A stretch of DNA of 25,404 bases from an uncultured Veillonella sp. (GCA_900544365.1 UQVF01000024.1:1-25404); one strand, 5' to 3'; positions 1 through 7,718 are shown, counted from the first letter of the stretch. The notes: generated by a model not told the origin, from the sequence alone. A program made the numbers and translations.

Positions 1-170
1 AATATATGAGTATTCTAGAATTTGATAATATAATGGTATTGTAAAAGTGACAATTAGTCATGTTTATCTATTTTGAATATATCTATTTGTTAGCTAGTTT
101 ATATGCAATTATTGATGGTACTTAATACTTAGTAATCTAGTGATATATAGTGAGAGAAAGGAGAATATAA

Positions 171-881
171 ATGGAAACTAAAAAGACAACAAATACAATA
201 CTATCTGCCTTTCGATATGGTTTTCTTAAAACAATACCATTACTATTTGGATTTTTATTTTTAGGTCTATCCTATGGTATCTATATGTACTCTATGGGGT
301 TTTCCTGGGGTTATATATTGGCATTGAGTGCTTTGATTTATGCAGGGTCTATGGAATTTGTAACAGTGGCTATGTTATTATCTCCTTTTGATCCAGTGAG
401 TGCTTTCTTGATTACAATTATGGTTAATGGGCGTCATTTATTTTATGGAATTTCTATGTTAACTATATATAGACATATGGGATGGTTAACACCATATCTC
501 ATATTTGGAATGACAGATGAAAGTTTTTCCATAAATTATACATCACAAATTCCTACTGAAATTTCCAAGAAATGGTGCTATTTTTTTGTAACCTTATTGA
601 ATCAGATCTATTGGGTGGTTGGTTCTGTTATAGGTAATCTGTTTGCATCAGTACTTTCTTTTAATGCGAAAGGATTGGAATTTGTACTCACAGCACTCTT
701 TATTGTGTTAGCTTTAGAGCAATATAAAATCCAACGGAATTTAATCAGCTCTGGCATGGGATTGATCATTCCTGGTATTGCCTTGTTGGTATTTGGTAGT
801 GAACACTTTATGATTCCTGCCATGATTGGTATCGTAGTGATATTAAGTCTGTTACGTAGAACAATGGAGGGGCAACAATGA
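171..881 (+). CDS. azlC: AzlC family branched-chain amino acid exporter, large subunit
   Basis: The 236-aa product is a polytopic inner-membrane protein of the AzlC/YgaZ family, which together with the small AzlD/YgaH subunit exports branched-chain amino acids and their analogues. Hydrophobic segments run through most of its length. The early stretch with GLSYGIYMYSMGFSWGY, followed by an AGSMEFV motif and a GRHLFYG motif near residue 90, is typical of the family, and the length is normal. The ATG is preceded by AAAGGAG at 157-163. The gene overlaps the next one by four bases (ATGA), so the two are translationally coupled. Assignment is from family recognition; the transported substrate is inferred. 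Confidence 0.9.
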   Translation: METKKTTNTILSAFRYGFLKTIPLLFGFLFLGLSYGIYMYSMGFSWGYILALSALIYAGSMEFVTVAMLLSPFDPVSAFLITIMVNGRHLFYGISMLTIYRHMGWLTPYLIFGMTDESFSINYTSQIPTEISKKWCYFFVTLLNQIYWVVGSVIGNLFASVLSFNAKGLEFVLTALFIVLALEQYKIQRNLISSGMGLIIPGIALLVFGSEHFMIPAMIGIVVILSLLRRTMEGQQ

Positions 882-1207
882 CTTTTATAGAACAAATTAT
901 AACTATTGCCATTGTTGTGCTAGGTACTATGGCAACACGGTTTTTACCATTTTTCATATTTAACTCGAAAACAAAAACACCTGCTTATGTGCAGTATTTA
1001 GGGAAAGTATTGCCATCGGCGACGATGAGTTTACTTGTCGTATTTTCCTTGCGGCATGTGGACCTAGTTGGTGTGTATCATGGAATGCCAGATATAATCG
1101 CTGTAGCTGTGACGGTACTACTCCATCTGTGGAAGGGCAATATGTTCCTATCCATTGGGGGCGGAACGATTTTGTATATGGTGCTGGTGCAACAGGTATT
1201 TATATAA
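878..1207 (+). CDS. azlD: AzlD family small subunit of branched-chain amino acid exporter
   Basis: The 109-aa protein has about four hydrophobic segments and a TRFLPFFIF motif near the N-terminus followed by a P-x-A-T/S-M-S motif, as in AzlD/YgaH proteins. These are obligate partners of AzlC in amino acid efflux. Its ATG lies inside the azlC stop region (ATGA overlap), and a GGAGGGG sequence at the end of azlC supplies the ribosome binding site. A strong terminator follows at 1255-1278, so azlCD is a two-gene operon. Confidence 0.88.
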   Translation: MTFIEQIITIAIVVLGTMATRFLPFFIFNSKTKTPAYVQYLGKVLPSATMSLLVVFSLRHVDLVGVYHGMPDIIAVAVTVLLHLWKGNMFLSIGGGTILYMVLVQQVFI

Positions 1208-1254
1208 TATTACCTACGTGTTATCAGAGATATCATCAATATAGTAAATAAAGG

Positions 1255-1278
1255 AAAGGGTCTATGGGACCCTTTTTT
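1255..1278 (+). terminator. Rho-independent terminator of azlCD
   Basis: The perfect 8-bp stem AAAGGGTC/GACCCTTT has a 5-nt loop and runs into TTTTTT. It lies 47 bases after the azlD stop. Confidence 0.9.
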
Positions 1279-1330
1279 GTATAGTTATTTTGTGTTATTT
1301 TACTTTCATAGAAGGAATCATTATAAATGT

Positions 1331-1338
1331 GATATAAT
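1331..1338 (+). promoter_or_regulatory. Promoter -10 for the YbjQ-like gene
   Basis: GATATAAT with TATAAT at 1333-1338, preceded by TGT, gives the TGTGATATAAT extended -10 form seen repeatedly in this window (also at 5069 and 9394). It lies about 50 bases before the start codon, downstream of the azlCD terminator. No good -35 is visible. Confidence 0.6.
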
Positions 1339-1388
1339 ACGAATAATGAGGTTTGAAAGATATCAATATGAGAATAAAGGAGATACCT

Positions 1389-1706
1389 ATGATTATTACA
1401 ACAACTATGCAAATTGAAGGTCAACCAATTAAAGAATATAAAGGAATTGTGTTTGGGGAAGTTGTGGAAGGTCGTAATTTTGTAAAAGACTTTTTCTCTT
1501 CTATTCGAGATGTTGTAGGTGGTCGTAGCAATAGTTATGAATCATCTTTAGCTAGTGCTCGTGAAGCGTCCTTAAAAGAAATGAGCAAACGTGCGAAAGC
1601 TATGGGAGCCAATGCCATTGTAGGTGTATCTGTAAGTTATGAAACATTGGGCGAAACGAATGGTATGCTCATGGTGACATGCACAGGAACAGCTGTTGTT
1701 ATTTAG
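1389..1706 (+). CDS. YbjQ/UPF0145 family protein (heavy-metal-binding-like domain)
   Basis: The 105-aa product begins MIITTTMQIEGQPIKEYKG and contains GIVFGEVVEG, an ARE-x-SLKEM segment and GANAIVGV-x-V-x-YE. This is the complete YbjQ/YdfK fold (PF01906), found as a small homopentameric cytosolic protein of unknown role. I chose the ATG at 1389, not an in-frame ATG 12 codons upstream, because AAAGGAGAT sits just before it and family members start with M-I-[IL]-[TS]-T. It is a single-gene unit with its own promoter. The heavy-metal-binding label is historical and does not establish function. Confidence 0.88.
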   Translation: MIITTTMQIEGQPIKEYKGIVFGEVVEGRNFVKDFFSSIRDVVGGRSNSYESSLASAREASLKEMSKRAKAMGANAIVGVSVSYETLGETNGMLMVTCTGTAVVI

Positions 1707-1802
1707 TATATAATATAACATTATTCAAAATTAATAGATGATTTGGTTCGATATATATAGTGTAGTTTTATAGATAGGAATCGATAAGGAGAGATAGAAT
1801 CA

Positions 1803-3149
1803 GTGGGCAGTGATATAGGTATAGAAATTTTAATTGTAGTCATACTCATCATTTTTAATGGTCTATTTTCCATGACGGAGTTGGCCATTATCAATGCTCG
1901 TAAAGGGTTATTAGAAGAAAAGGCGGAAGCAGGTAATCGTGGGGCCCGTATGGCGATCAAGCTGGCAGAGGATCCAAATGAAATGTTTTCCACCATACAA
2001 ATTGGTATTACTTTGATTAGTATCGTCACTGGTTTGTATTCGGGAGCTACTTTTTCTGATCCTATGGCAACATATATTAAAGAACATATACTTTGGCTAG
2101 CTGATTATGCGGATACGATCAGCCCTATTTTTATCGTATCCTTAACAACCTATTTATCCTTGGTCATAGGGGAATTGGTACCAAAACGCTTGGCCTATAA
2201 CTCGCCAGAATCTATTGCCATCATGATGGCTATCCCTATGAAATATTTTGCCACTGTAACAAAACCATTGGTGGCACTCCTCAGTGTGTCTACGACGATG
2301 CTGCTAAAAGTATTAGGCGTTAAACACAAGGAAGAAGCACCAGTAACGGAATCAGAAATTAATAAGATGCTCGTGCAAGGTGTGGAATTGGGTGCTTATG
2401 AAGAAGAAGAGCCAGTGCTGGTAGAAAATATTTTCCGCTTAGCTGACCTCGATGCTAGCGATATTATGACACCTCGTACGCAGTTGACGTGGATTGATAT
2501 CAATGCTAGTGATGAGGAAATTTTAGAAACCATTATGGAGTGCAATGAACATCGTATTCCTGTGGGAGATGATTCTTTAGATGAGCTGAAAGGATTAGTC
2601 TCTTCCGTAGATGTGTTGACACAGCAGATGAAAGAAAGCCATCGCCCCATGAAAGATATCTTAGCTTATTGTATGCGTAAACCTGTACTTGTGCCAGAAT
2701 CTCTGTCCTTGATGAAAGTATTATCTACTTTCAGAGAAGAAGGAACCCATGAAGCCATTGTGCTAGATGAATACGGTGGCATGAGTGGGATGATTACATT
2801 CCACGATATTATGGAAGAAATCGTAGGGTGGATGCCATCTGGAGAAGAGGAAAAGAAAGAAGAAGAAAATCGTATCGTTCAACGAGAAGATGGGACGTAT
2901 CTTGTAGATGGACTCATCAGTATTGAAGAGCTAAAAGAATATTTTGAAGTGGACGAACTATTACCAGGAGAAGAAGACGATTTGTATAAAACATTAGGGG
3001 GATTTGTGACGTACTTAATTGGTCGCATTCCGAAAGAAGCCAATCGTTGTCATTATGGATCATTGCAATTTGAAGTGATGGATATGGATAACACACGAGT
3101 GGATAAAGTGATGGTGACACGGAAAGTAGAAATTTATTCTATGGAATAG
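1803..3149 (+). CDS. CorC/HlyC-type CNNM transporter-like protein (DUF21-CBS-CorC_HlyC)
   Basis: The 448-aa membrane protein has three parts. An N-terminal DUF21/CNNM transmembrane region covers about residues 5-190 and includes FNGLFSMTELAIINARKG and the conserved IGELVPKRLA. A CBS pair at about 205-335 includes DIMTPRTQLTWID and DEYGGMSGMIT. A C-terminal CorC_HlyC domain lies at about 360-440. Such proteins (YfjD, TlyC, MpfA/CorC) act in magnesium or other divalent cation export; the old hemolysin name is doubtful. The start is GTG at 1803 with AAGGAG at 1786-1791. The next in-frame ATG would remove the first membrane segment. The gene is monocistronic and ends at a convergent terminator. 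Confidence 0.9.
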   Translation: MGSDIGIEILIVVILIIFNGLFSMTELAIINARKGLLEEKAEAGNRGARMAIKLAEDPNEMFSTIQIGITLISIVTGLYSGATFSDPMATYIKEHILWLADYADTISPIFIVSLTTYLSLVIGELVPKRLAYNSPESIAIMMAIPMKYFATVTKPLVALLSVSTTMLLKVLGVKHKEEAPVTESEINKMLVQGVELGAYEEEEPVLVENIFRLADLDASDIMTPRTQLTWIDINASDEEILETIMECNEHRIPVGDDSLDELKGLVSSVDVLTQQMKESHRPMKDILAYCMRKPVLVPESLSLMKVLSTFREEGTHEAIVLDEYGGMSGMITFHDIMEEIVGWMPSGEEEKKEEENRIVQREDGTYLVDGLISIEELKEYFEVDELLPGEEDDLYKTLGGFVTYLIGRIPKEANRCHYGSLQFEVMDMDNTRVDKVMVTRKVEIYSME

Positions 3150-3176
3150 TCTGATCATTGGATAAATAATATAAAT

Positions 3177-3221
3177 AAAACAGAGGAAAGTTGATGGTAT
3201 AGTACAACTTTCCTCTGTTTT
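3177..3221. terminator. Bidirectional terminator between the CorC-like gene and the toxin gene
   Basis: A perfect 17-bp inverted repeat (AAAACAGAGGAAAGTTG and its complement) has an 11-nt loop. It has A-runs on the left and T-runs on the right, so it can terminate transcription from both sides. The toxin-antitoxin operon on the minus strand ends 4 bases away. Confidence 0.92.
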
Positions 3222-3224
3222 ATT

Positions 3225-3485
3225 CTATTCATAATGTGTCCATAAACTCATTATTTTGACTACTTTTTCTTCCTCAAAGACGGCATAAACAAGTCTATGT
3301 TGGATATTAATGCGACGTGAATATAGGTCTTCTAAATCGCCCACCAACTTTTCATACCTTGGCGGTGTTTGGTAAGGATTTACTTTTATAATCTCAAGTA
3401 ATGCCTTTGCTTTTACATCAAGTTTTGCAGATTTTAACTTTGGTATATCTTTCACAGCATATTTTGTATAAGTTAATGTATACAT
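3225..3485 (-). CDS. Txe/YoeB family type II toxin, mRNA endoribonuclease
   Basis: The 86-aa product matches YoeB-type ribosome-dependent mRNA interferases of the RelE superfamily. The block YEKLVGDLEDLYSRRIN-x-x-HRLVY and the C-terminal THYE are family signatures. By alignment from memory, Glu45, Arg64, His84 and Tyr85 correspond to the YoeB catalytic residues Glu46, Arg65, His83 and Tyr84, so the toxin looks intact. I start it at the ATG at 3485, which overlaps the antitoxin stop by one base (TAATG), rather than ten codons upstream. Translation is coupled to the antitoxin gene in front of it. Confidence 0.88.
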   Translation of the reverse strand: MYTLTYTKYAVKDIPKLKSAKLDVKAKALLEIIKVNPYQTPPRYEKLVGDLEDLYSRRINIQHRLVYAVFEEEKVVKIMSLWTHYE

Positions 3486-3733
3486 TACCAAATAACCTCT
3501 TCCTCTGGAATACATTCGGATAATGGAGTATTTTTTCCTTCTAGTAAAATTTCTTTCATACTAGGTTTGGATGTTAAATATAAAGTTTCTAACAAGGATA
3601 AATAATCATCTTCGCTTAATAGAACGGCATTACCATCTTTAGTGCTGATGCTGAGTGGTTCATTGTATTTAATCGTTTGCGTTAAATACTCAAAAATATT
3701 TTTCCTAAAATTTGTAATATTAATAATTGCCAT
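3485..3733 (-). CDS. Phd/YefM family antitoxin
   Basis: The 82-aa antitoxin starts MAIINITNFRKNIFEYL and contains EPLSISTKDGNAVLLSEDDYLSLLETLYL, the conserved Phd/YefM DNA-binding and dimerisation domain. The acidic C-terminal tail (about residues 55-82) would be the toxin-binding, protease-sensitive part. The start at 3733 is supported by AGAGGTGAT seven bases upstream, and an upstream extension of the frame has no family match. It is the first gene of a two-gene operon. The complex is expected to repress its own promoter at the palindrome at 3751-3766. Confidence 0.88.
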   Translation of the reverse strand: MAIINITNFRKNIFEYLTQTIKYNEPLSISTKDGNAVLLSEDDYLSLLETLYLTSKPSMKEILLEGKNTPLSECIPEEEVIW

Positions 3734-3750
3734 GTGTATCACCTCTTTAT

Positions 3751-3783
3751 GTACATTATAATGTACGTAAAGATAAAAAGCAA
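3751..3783 (-). promoter_or_regulatory. Promoter and autoregulatory operator of the YefM/YoeB-like operon
   Basis: On the minus strand, the -35 TTGCTT (3778-3783) and -10 TATAAT (3755-3760) are separated by 17 bp. The -10 lies in the centre of the perfect 16-bp palindrome GTACATTATAATGTAC (3751-3766). A dimer bound there would exclude RNA polymerase. YefM-family repressors bind short palindromes of this kind, so the operator role is inferred from family behaviour and position. Confidence 0.8.
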
Positions 3784-3849
3784 TGATATAGATATTGAAA
3801 GTATCGTAATCATTTGGAGTAAACTGCAATAGAATTAGAAGTACCTATA

Positions 3850-3879
3850 TTGCCACTACTTGGAAAGATACGATATAAT
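3850..3879 (+). promoter_or_regulatory. Promoter of the 104-aa hypothetical gene
   Basis: TTGCCA (3850-3855) and TATAAT (3874-3879) are separated by 18 bp and lie about 70 bases before the start codon. Confidence 0.7.
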
Positions 3880-3951
3880 AGGAACAGAATACATCAGAGT
3901 ATAAGTATAGTATATGTCGTAACTTATGTTAGTCATGAAAGAGGGTACACC

Positions 3952-4266
3952 ATGGAATGGGTATATTTAGCAATTCATTATGGAGATAATGAGCGCGGTC
4001 ATATTGCGTATAACAAAGAAACAAAAGAATACCAAGTGGTATTAGAAGATGCAGCTTGGAAAGAAAAAGTAGAATCCTATTTGCAAGCAGAACAAACAGT
4101 GATGCATGCCACAGGATTAAATACATACGATGAGTTAACAGTGAAACCGTTGGATTCCTACGATAACTTAAAATTAGCCTTAACTCGTATGTGGAATAAA
4201 AATGGTGTGCAAGTTGACTGGGGTATTCCAGTAGAAGTGGATGGCCAATTATATTTTGCTGAATAA
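3952..4266 (+). CDS. Hypothetical protein, 104 aa
   Basis: I do not recognise the family. The product (starting MEWVYLAIHYGDNERGHIAY) is a small soluble protein with no signal peptide or membrane segment. It contains several aromatic residues and ends GIPVEVDGQLYFAE. A GAGGG sequence 7 bases before the ATG at 3952 and a good promoter at 3850-3879 support this start over the longer frame that begins at 3850, because position 3850 is the -35 element itself. It is a single-gene unit followed by a hairpin at 4372. Coding use resembles the neighbouring genes. Confidence 0.75.
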   Translation: MEWVYLAIHYGDNERGHIAYNKETKEYQVVLEDAAWKEKVESYLQAEQTVMHATGLNTYDELTVKPLDSYDNLKLALTRMWNKNGVQVDWGIPVEVDGQLYFAE

Positions 4267-4371
4267 GCAAGAGTATATGGTTGATGTTCAGCACTTGTAA
4301 GGTAAGATGCGGTGCAGACTACCGATGAAAGTATGATTGAACGAGAATATCTAATACAGAAGAGTATACGA

Positions 4372-4415
4372 AAGCCTATAGAACAGTTAAAAGTTGTTCT
4401 ATAGGCTTGTTGTGT
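4372..4415 (+). terminator. Terminator-like hairpin after the hypothetical gene
   Basis: The perfect 14-bp stem AAGCCTATAGAACA/TGTTCTATAGGCTT has a 9-nt loop and is followed by the weak T-rich stretch GTTGTGTTT. It lies about 105 bases after the stop codon of the 104-aa gene. Confidence 0.65.
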
Positions 4416-4452
4416 TTATGATGAAGGTATAGGAACTGTATCGTTAGTAAAG

Positions 4453-4498
4453 TATCTAGAATATCTAGAACATCTAGTAGATCTATTAAATCTATTAA
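4453..4498. repeat. Five-copy 9-bp AT-rich tandem repeat
   Basis: ATCTA begins at 4454, 4463, 4472, 4481 and 4490, exactly every 9 bp. The units are TCTAGAATA, TCTAGAACA, TCTAGTAGA, TCTATTAAA and TCTATTAAA. The fourth unit reads GATCTATTAAA in context, which resembles the GATCTNTTNTTTT 13-mers of the E. coli oriC unwinding element. It lies about 65 bp from the DnaA-box cluster, so it may be a DNA unwinding element. Confidence 0.8.
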
Positions 4499-4561
4499 AT
4501 GTGTGTATGTATCGAACACTGCAAGAGAAAATTAAACACTTTCATCGTACATATGGAACAG

Positions 4562-4756
4562 TTATCCACCTAAATGTGGATAACTCAGTGTATAACTATG
4601 GGGATAGATTGTGAATAGGTTGTTAATATCTTGTGAATTTAGTGTTAATAAGTCTATAGTTATCCACATTTTATGCACAAAAAGTGAATAACCCTTGTTA
4701 TATAAGGGTCTATTGAATCTTATTCATTAAGAAAGAATGTTCTGTATTGTGGATAT
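4562..4756. other. Cluster of DnaA boxes (origin-like or DnaA-titration site)
   Basis: Perfect TTATCCACA boxes occur at 4575-4583 (minus) and 4660-4668 (plus), and the TTATNCACA variant TTATGCACA at 4671-4679 (plus). One-mismatch boxes occur at 4562-4570 (plus), 4610-4618 (minus), 4683-4691 (minus) and 4748-4756 (minus). The first two boxes face each other as a 9-bp inverted repeat (4561-4569 and 4576-4584). There is no gene between 4267 and 4848. The flanking genes all read rightwards apart from the toxin-antitoxin pair. No dnaA, dnaN or rpmH is in the window. Confidence 0.65.
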
Positions 4757-4806
4757 GCACATACGATATGAATCGTATCTTATCTTATTTTATTTTAGAT
4801 TTCATA

Positions 4807-4836
4807 TTGCTAGGTATAGTAGAGTTAGACTATAAT
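4807..4836 (+). promoter_or_regulatory. Promoter of tRNA-Arg
   Basis: TTGCTA (4807-4812), an 18-bp spacer and TATAAT (4831-4836). The -10 ends 12 bases before the first tRNA base. Confidence 0.7.
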
Positions 4837-4848
4837 AGTTGTATACTT

Positions 4849-4925
4849 GCGTTCATAGCTCAGTAGGATAGAGCGACAGTTTCCTAAACTGCAGGTCGGG
4901 GGTTCAATTCCCTCTGGGCGCACCA
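4849..4925 (+). tRNA. tRNA-Arg (anticodon CCT)
   Basis: A full cloverleaf can be drawn. The acceptor stem is GCGTTCA/TGGGCGC. The D arm is GCTC...GAGC. The anticodon stem ACAGT/ACTGC has one A-C mismatch at its base and the loop TTCCTAA, giving anticodon CCT, which reads AGG. The T arm is GGGGG-TTCAATT-CCCTC. The discriminator A and a genomically encoded CCA (4923-4925) follow. Confidence 0.95.
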
Positions 4926-4946
4926 AATCTATAAAGGGGTTGTTGT

Positions 4947-5033
4947 ATGACAGCAGCTTTACATAAACAGCTATTAGTTGGTGTTAGAGAATCAGATAAT
5001 AGCTATTTTGTATTAACTAGAAAAATTGAATAA
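4947..5033 (+). CDS. Possible small ORF, 28 codons, downstream of tRNA-Arg
   Basis: The ATG at 4947 is preceded by AAAGGGG at 4933-4939, and the frame encodes a 28-residue polar peptide ending TRKIE. It could be co-transcribed with the tRNA. An imperfect hairpin (AGCTATTA at 4969-4976, TAATAGCT at 4997-5004) lies inside it, so this stretch may instead be a tRNA 3' trailer. I do not recognise the peptide. Confidence 0.25.
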   Translation: MTAALHKQLLVGVRESDNSYFVLTRKIE

Positions 5034-5068
5034 TCCTAATATATACCAAGTAACGAAAATAAATAAAT

Positions 5069-5079
5069 TGTGATATAAT
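5069..5079 (+). promoter_or_regulatory. Extended -10 promoter of the 496-aa adhesin gene
   Basis: TGTGATATAAT with TATAAT at 5074-5079, about 40 bases before the start codon. No convincing -35 is visible. Confidence 0.6.
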
Positions 5080-5119
5080 TTACTTATCATAATAATTCAT
5101 AAGCTAAGGGAGGCTGCAA

Positions 5120-6610
5120 ATGATGAGAAAAAACGTAGTATTAGCAACAATGGTTGCCTTATTGTGTACGTCAACAGTATTAGCAGAGGAAGTAAACTTA
5201 GGTAAGAATGGAGATACAAGTACCGCTTATACTGCGGGTGGTGTATCGATTGGTAAGGGCAAAATTGGATCTGCAGATAAGCGAATTTCTGCGCCTGTTG
5301 GAATTGGTTATAATCATAATATCAATGCTAATTTTGGTATTGCTTTAGGGTATGAAGCAACGGTTGAAAAAAATGCAGAAGAAGGAATTGTTATAGGTAC
5401 TAGTTCCTATGTTGGTAAATTAACAGATGATGAAGCCTTAGGAGAAGTACCACAAGATACACCTACAAAATTAGGAAATCAATCAGAAAAGATAGTGAAT
5501 GCAAATGACTATAAACCATTAGATGAATCAAAAGATGAAAAAGATACACCAAGTATACCAAAAGGATTTGAGGAAAGAGTAGCTTATCAATCGATGGCTA
5601 TTGGTAATAATACTAGGGTATATGGATTTGATGCTGTAGGACTTGGTAATGGTGTTCGTGCGAATGGAACAGATTCTATTGCCATTGGTAAAGCGAGCCG
5701 AGCTTGGCTAGATGAATCCATTGCCATGGGTTCCCAAGCGGTGACAGCTAAAAAGAGAAGTATTGCTATAGGTCGTTTTGCTACTACTTTGGCGGAAGAT
5801 TCTATTGCCATTGGTGATCGTTCAGAAATAGGTTCGAAAGCAGATAGTAGTATCACTCTTGGAAAATTAACACTTGTGAATACTAAGAATAGTGTAGCCC
5901 TTGGTATATATTCTTCAACAGAAGGACGTGGAGCAGCGATAGATGGGACATCTGCTTTCTCAGGAGATGCGGTGAAAGCAGCCCAAGGTGTTGTGTCAGT
6001 GGGTACAGAGGGATATACTATGCAACTGGGTAGTAATACATCTTTAGATATTCCAGATGTAAAACGAAGAATTGTCAATGTAGCTGGTGGTATTCAAGAT
6101 ACAGATGCAGTGAATGTAAAACAATTAAAAGCAGTAGCAAATGTATTAGGATATACATCAGAAGAAATTGAAAAATTAAATTCCACTACAGGTACTAAAC
6201 AAGAAAGTCTTCGTGATCAAATTGGCACAGTACGGTCCATAGCGGAAAATGCTAATGATACAGCAAAAATAGCAGGGGCTTCTGCCATTGCATTGAGCGC
6301 CCTAAAACCTTTAGCTTATGATGAATCTCATAGGACACAAGTGATGGCTGGAGTTGGTCAATTTAAAGGCATGAAAGGTGTAGCTTTAGGAGTAGGACAT
6401 TACCAAAGTAAAGATACATTTTATAATGTTGGATTAAGTATGGCAGGACATACGGTATCATGGAATGCAGGAGCTTCTTTCAGAATTGGAGCAGGAGATA
6501 GTCAAACTGCAGTGACAGATTCCTATGCATTGCGTATCCAACAGTTGGAAGAAAAAAATGCTGAACTAGAACGAAAAGTGAATCAATTATTAGCGATGCA
6601 AAATAAATAA
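5120..6610 (+). CDS. Trimeric autotransporter adhesin (YadA-like) with C-terminal coiled-coil tail
   Basis: This 496-aa protein is a type Vc secreted surface adhesin. A signal peptide covers residues 1-22 with cleavage after VLA. A YadA-type head has about seven short repeats containing [SA]-[IMV]-A-[ILM]-G (about 155-265). A neck motif follows (VSVGTEGYTMQLG, then RRIVNVAGGIQDTDAVNVKQL at about 315-335). A short stalk leads to the YadA-type membrane anchor (about 385-457), whose strands include QVMAGVGQFKG, GVALGVGHY and SWNAGASFRIG. Unusually, the protein does not end at the last anchor strand. A further 39 residues include a heptad-patterned segment (QQLEEKNAELERKVNQLL). Two adjacent ATGs (5120, 5123) are both served by AAGGGAGG at 5106-5113. 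It is monocistronic, with a terminator at 6615. Confidence 0.9.
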   Translation: MMRKNVVLATMVALLCTSTVLAEEVNLGKNGDTSTAYTAGGVSIGKGKIGSADKRISAPVGIGYNHNINANFGIALGYEATVEKNAEEGIVIGTSSYVGKLTDDEALGEVPQDTPTKLGNQSEKIVNANDYKPLDESKDEKDTPSIPKGFEERVAYQSMAIGNNTRVYGFDAVGLGNGVRANGTDSIAIGKASRAWLDESIAMGSQAVTAKKRSIAIGRFATTLAEDSIAIGDRSEIGSKADSSITLGKLTLVNTKNSVALGIYSSTEGRGAAIDGTSAFSGDAVKAAQGVVSVGTEGYTMQLGSNTSLDIPDVKRRIVNVAGGIQDTDAVNVKQLKAVANVLGYTSEEIEKLNSTTGTKQESLRDQIGTVRSIAENANDTAKIAGASAIALSALKPLAYDESHRTQVMAGVGQFKGMKGVALGVGHYQSKDTFYNVGLSMAGHTVSWNAGASFRIGAGDSQTAVTDSYALRIQQLEEKNAELERKVNQLLAMQNK

Positions 6611-6614
6611 TATA

Positions 6615-6662
6615 ACACAGAGGATCATTATTACAAACTGTAGTGATGACCTTTGTTTTTAT
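6615..6662 (+). terminator. Terminator of the adhesin gene
   Basis: The imperfect stem pairs ACAGAGGATCATTA with TAGTGATGACCTTTGT (two bulged bases and G-T pairs) and is followed by TTTTTAT, directly after the stop codon. Confidence 0.65.
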
Positions 6663-6889
6663 ATAGAAATAATAAGGAGACTATAAATATAAAGATTAGG
6701 AAAACAAGTGTAACTATAGATGTATAGTATAAAAGTAAAATCTTATAAGTATAAACTATAATAAGTATCTAAAAAAGAGTATTATCCAATATATAATTCT
6801 TATGATATCCTTAATACACTGAGAATTAAGAGTGAGAATTTTTAATAGACATATGTAATTGTAGAGAGTAGTTAAGAAAGGTTTGCATT

Positions 6890-7705
6890 ATGAAATTAAA
6901 ATCATTGTTTACGCCCCTATTAGTGGGTATATTGGCGTTAGGCATTGCGGGTTGTGGTACATCGACAACGACGCAGGACACGCCGAAGGAAATTAAAATC
7001 GGCGCAACGGCAGGTCCTCATGCACAAGTGGCAGAGGCTGTGGCGAAGGAAGCACAAAAACAAGGTATCCAGTTGAAAGTAGTGGAATTTTCCGATTATA
7101 TCACACCAGATAAAGCATTAGCAGATGGAGATATCCAATTAAATGCGTACCAACATGTGCCGTTTCTAGAGAACTTTAACAAGCAAAATAATTCTAAACT
7201 AGTGCCGATTGGCAAAACGATTTTAATGCCAATGGGTATCTATAGTAATTCTGTGAAATCTCCTATTGATGTGAAAGATGGCGACACTGTAGCGATTCCG
7301 AATGATCCAACCAACGGTGGACGTGCCCTAGCCTTGTTACAACGAGCAGGTCTTATCAAATTGAAAGAGGGCGTTGGTTTCAAAGCAACAGTAGCTGATA
7401 TTGTGGAAAATCCTAAGAATTTAAAAATTCAAGAATTAGAGGCAGCACAATTACCTCGTAGCTTAGACGATGTGACATTGGCGACGATTCCAATGAACTA
7501 CGTGCAAAGTGCAGGCATCAACGTAGGTGAAAAAGGATTGTACTTGGAACCAAAAGATGAGCCATTGGCAGTGATGATCTTGGCTACACGTGAACAAGAT
7601 AAAGACAATGCAACGTACAAAAAAATTGCAGAGATTTATCAGTCCGAAGCCATCAAACAATTCATTGCAGAAACATTCAAAGGAACAATTACATCTGCAA
7701 ATTAA
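6890..7705 (+). CDS. metQ: MetQ/NlpA family substrate-binding lipoprotein (methionine ABC transporter)
   Basis: The 271-aa product is the periplasmic substrate-binding lipoprotein of a D/L-methionine uptake system. The N-terminus MKLKSLF...LGIAGCG is a lipoprotein signal with the modified cysteine at residue 22. The mature part has the NlpA signature: GATAGPHAQV, NAYQHVPFLENFN, KTILMPMGIYS and VAIPNDPTNGGRAL. AAGAAAGG precedes the ATG. No ATPase (metN) or permease (metI) gene is nearby, so this is an orphan binding protein whose partners must be encoded elsewhere. The 230 bases upstream are very AT-rich, with TATAAT-like elements but no clear riboswitch. Confidence 0.92.
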   Translation: MKLKSLFTPLLVGILALGIAGCGTSTTTQDTPKEIKIGATAGPHAQVAEAVAKEAQKQGIQLKVVEFSDYITPDKALADGDIQLNAYQHVPFLENFNKQNNSKLVPIGKTILMPMGIYSNSVKSPIDVKDGDTVAIPNDPTNGGRALALLQRAGLIKLKEGVGFKATVADIVENPKNLKIQELEAAQLPRSLDDVTLATIPMNYVQSAGINVGEKGLYLEPKDEPLAVMILATREQDKDNATYKKIAEIYQSEAIKQFIAETFKGTITSAN

Positions 7706-7718
7706 TCATGATTCATAT

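Noticed and set aside
5587..6078. 163-codon minus-strand frame inside the 496-aa adhesin gene
   Set aside because: It is a shadow of the repetitive A-I-G head region with no start signals.
6662..6889. SAM riboswitch before metQ
   Set aside because: The 230-bp gap has no recognisable SAM-I core and no terminator hairpin.
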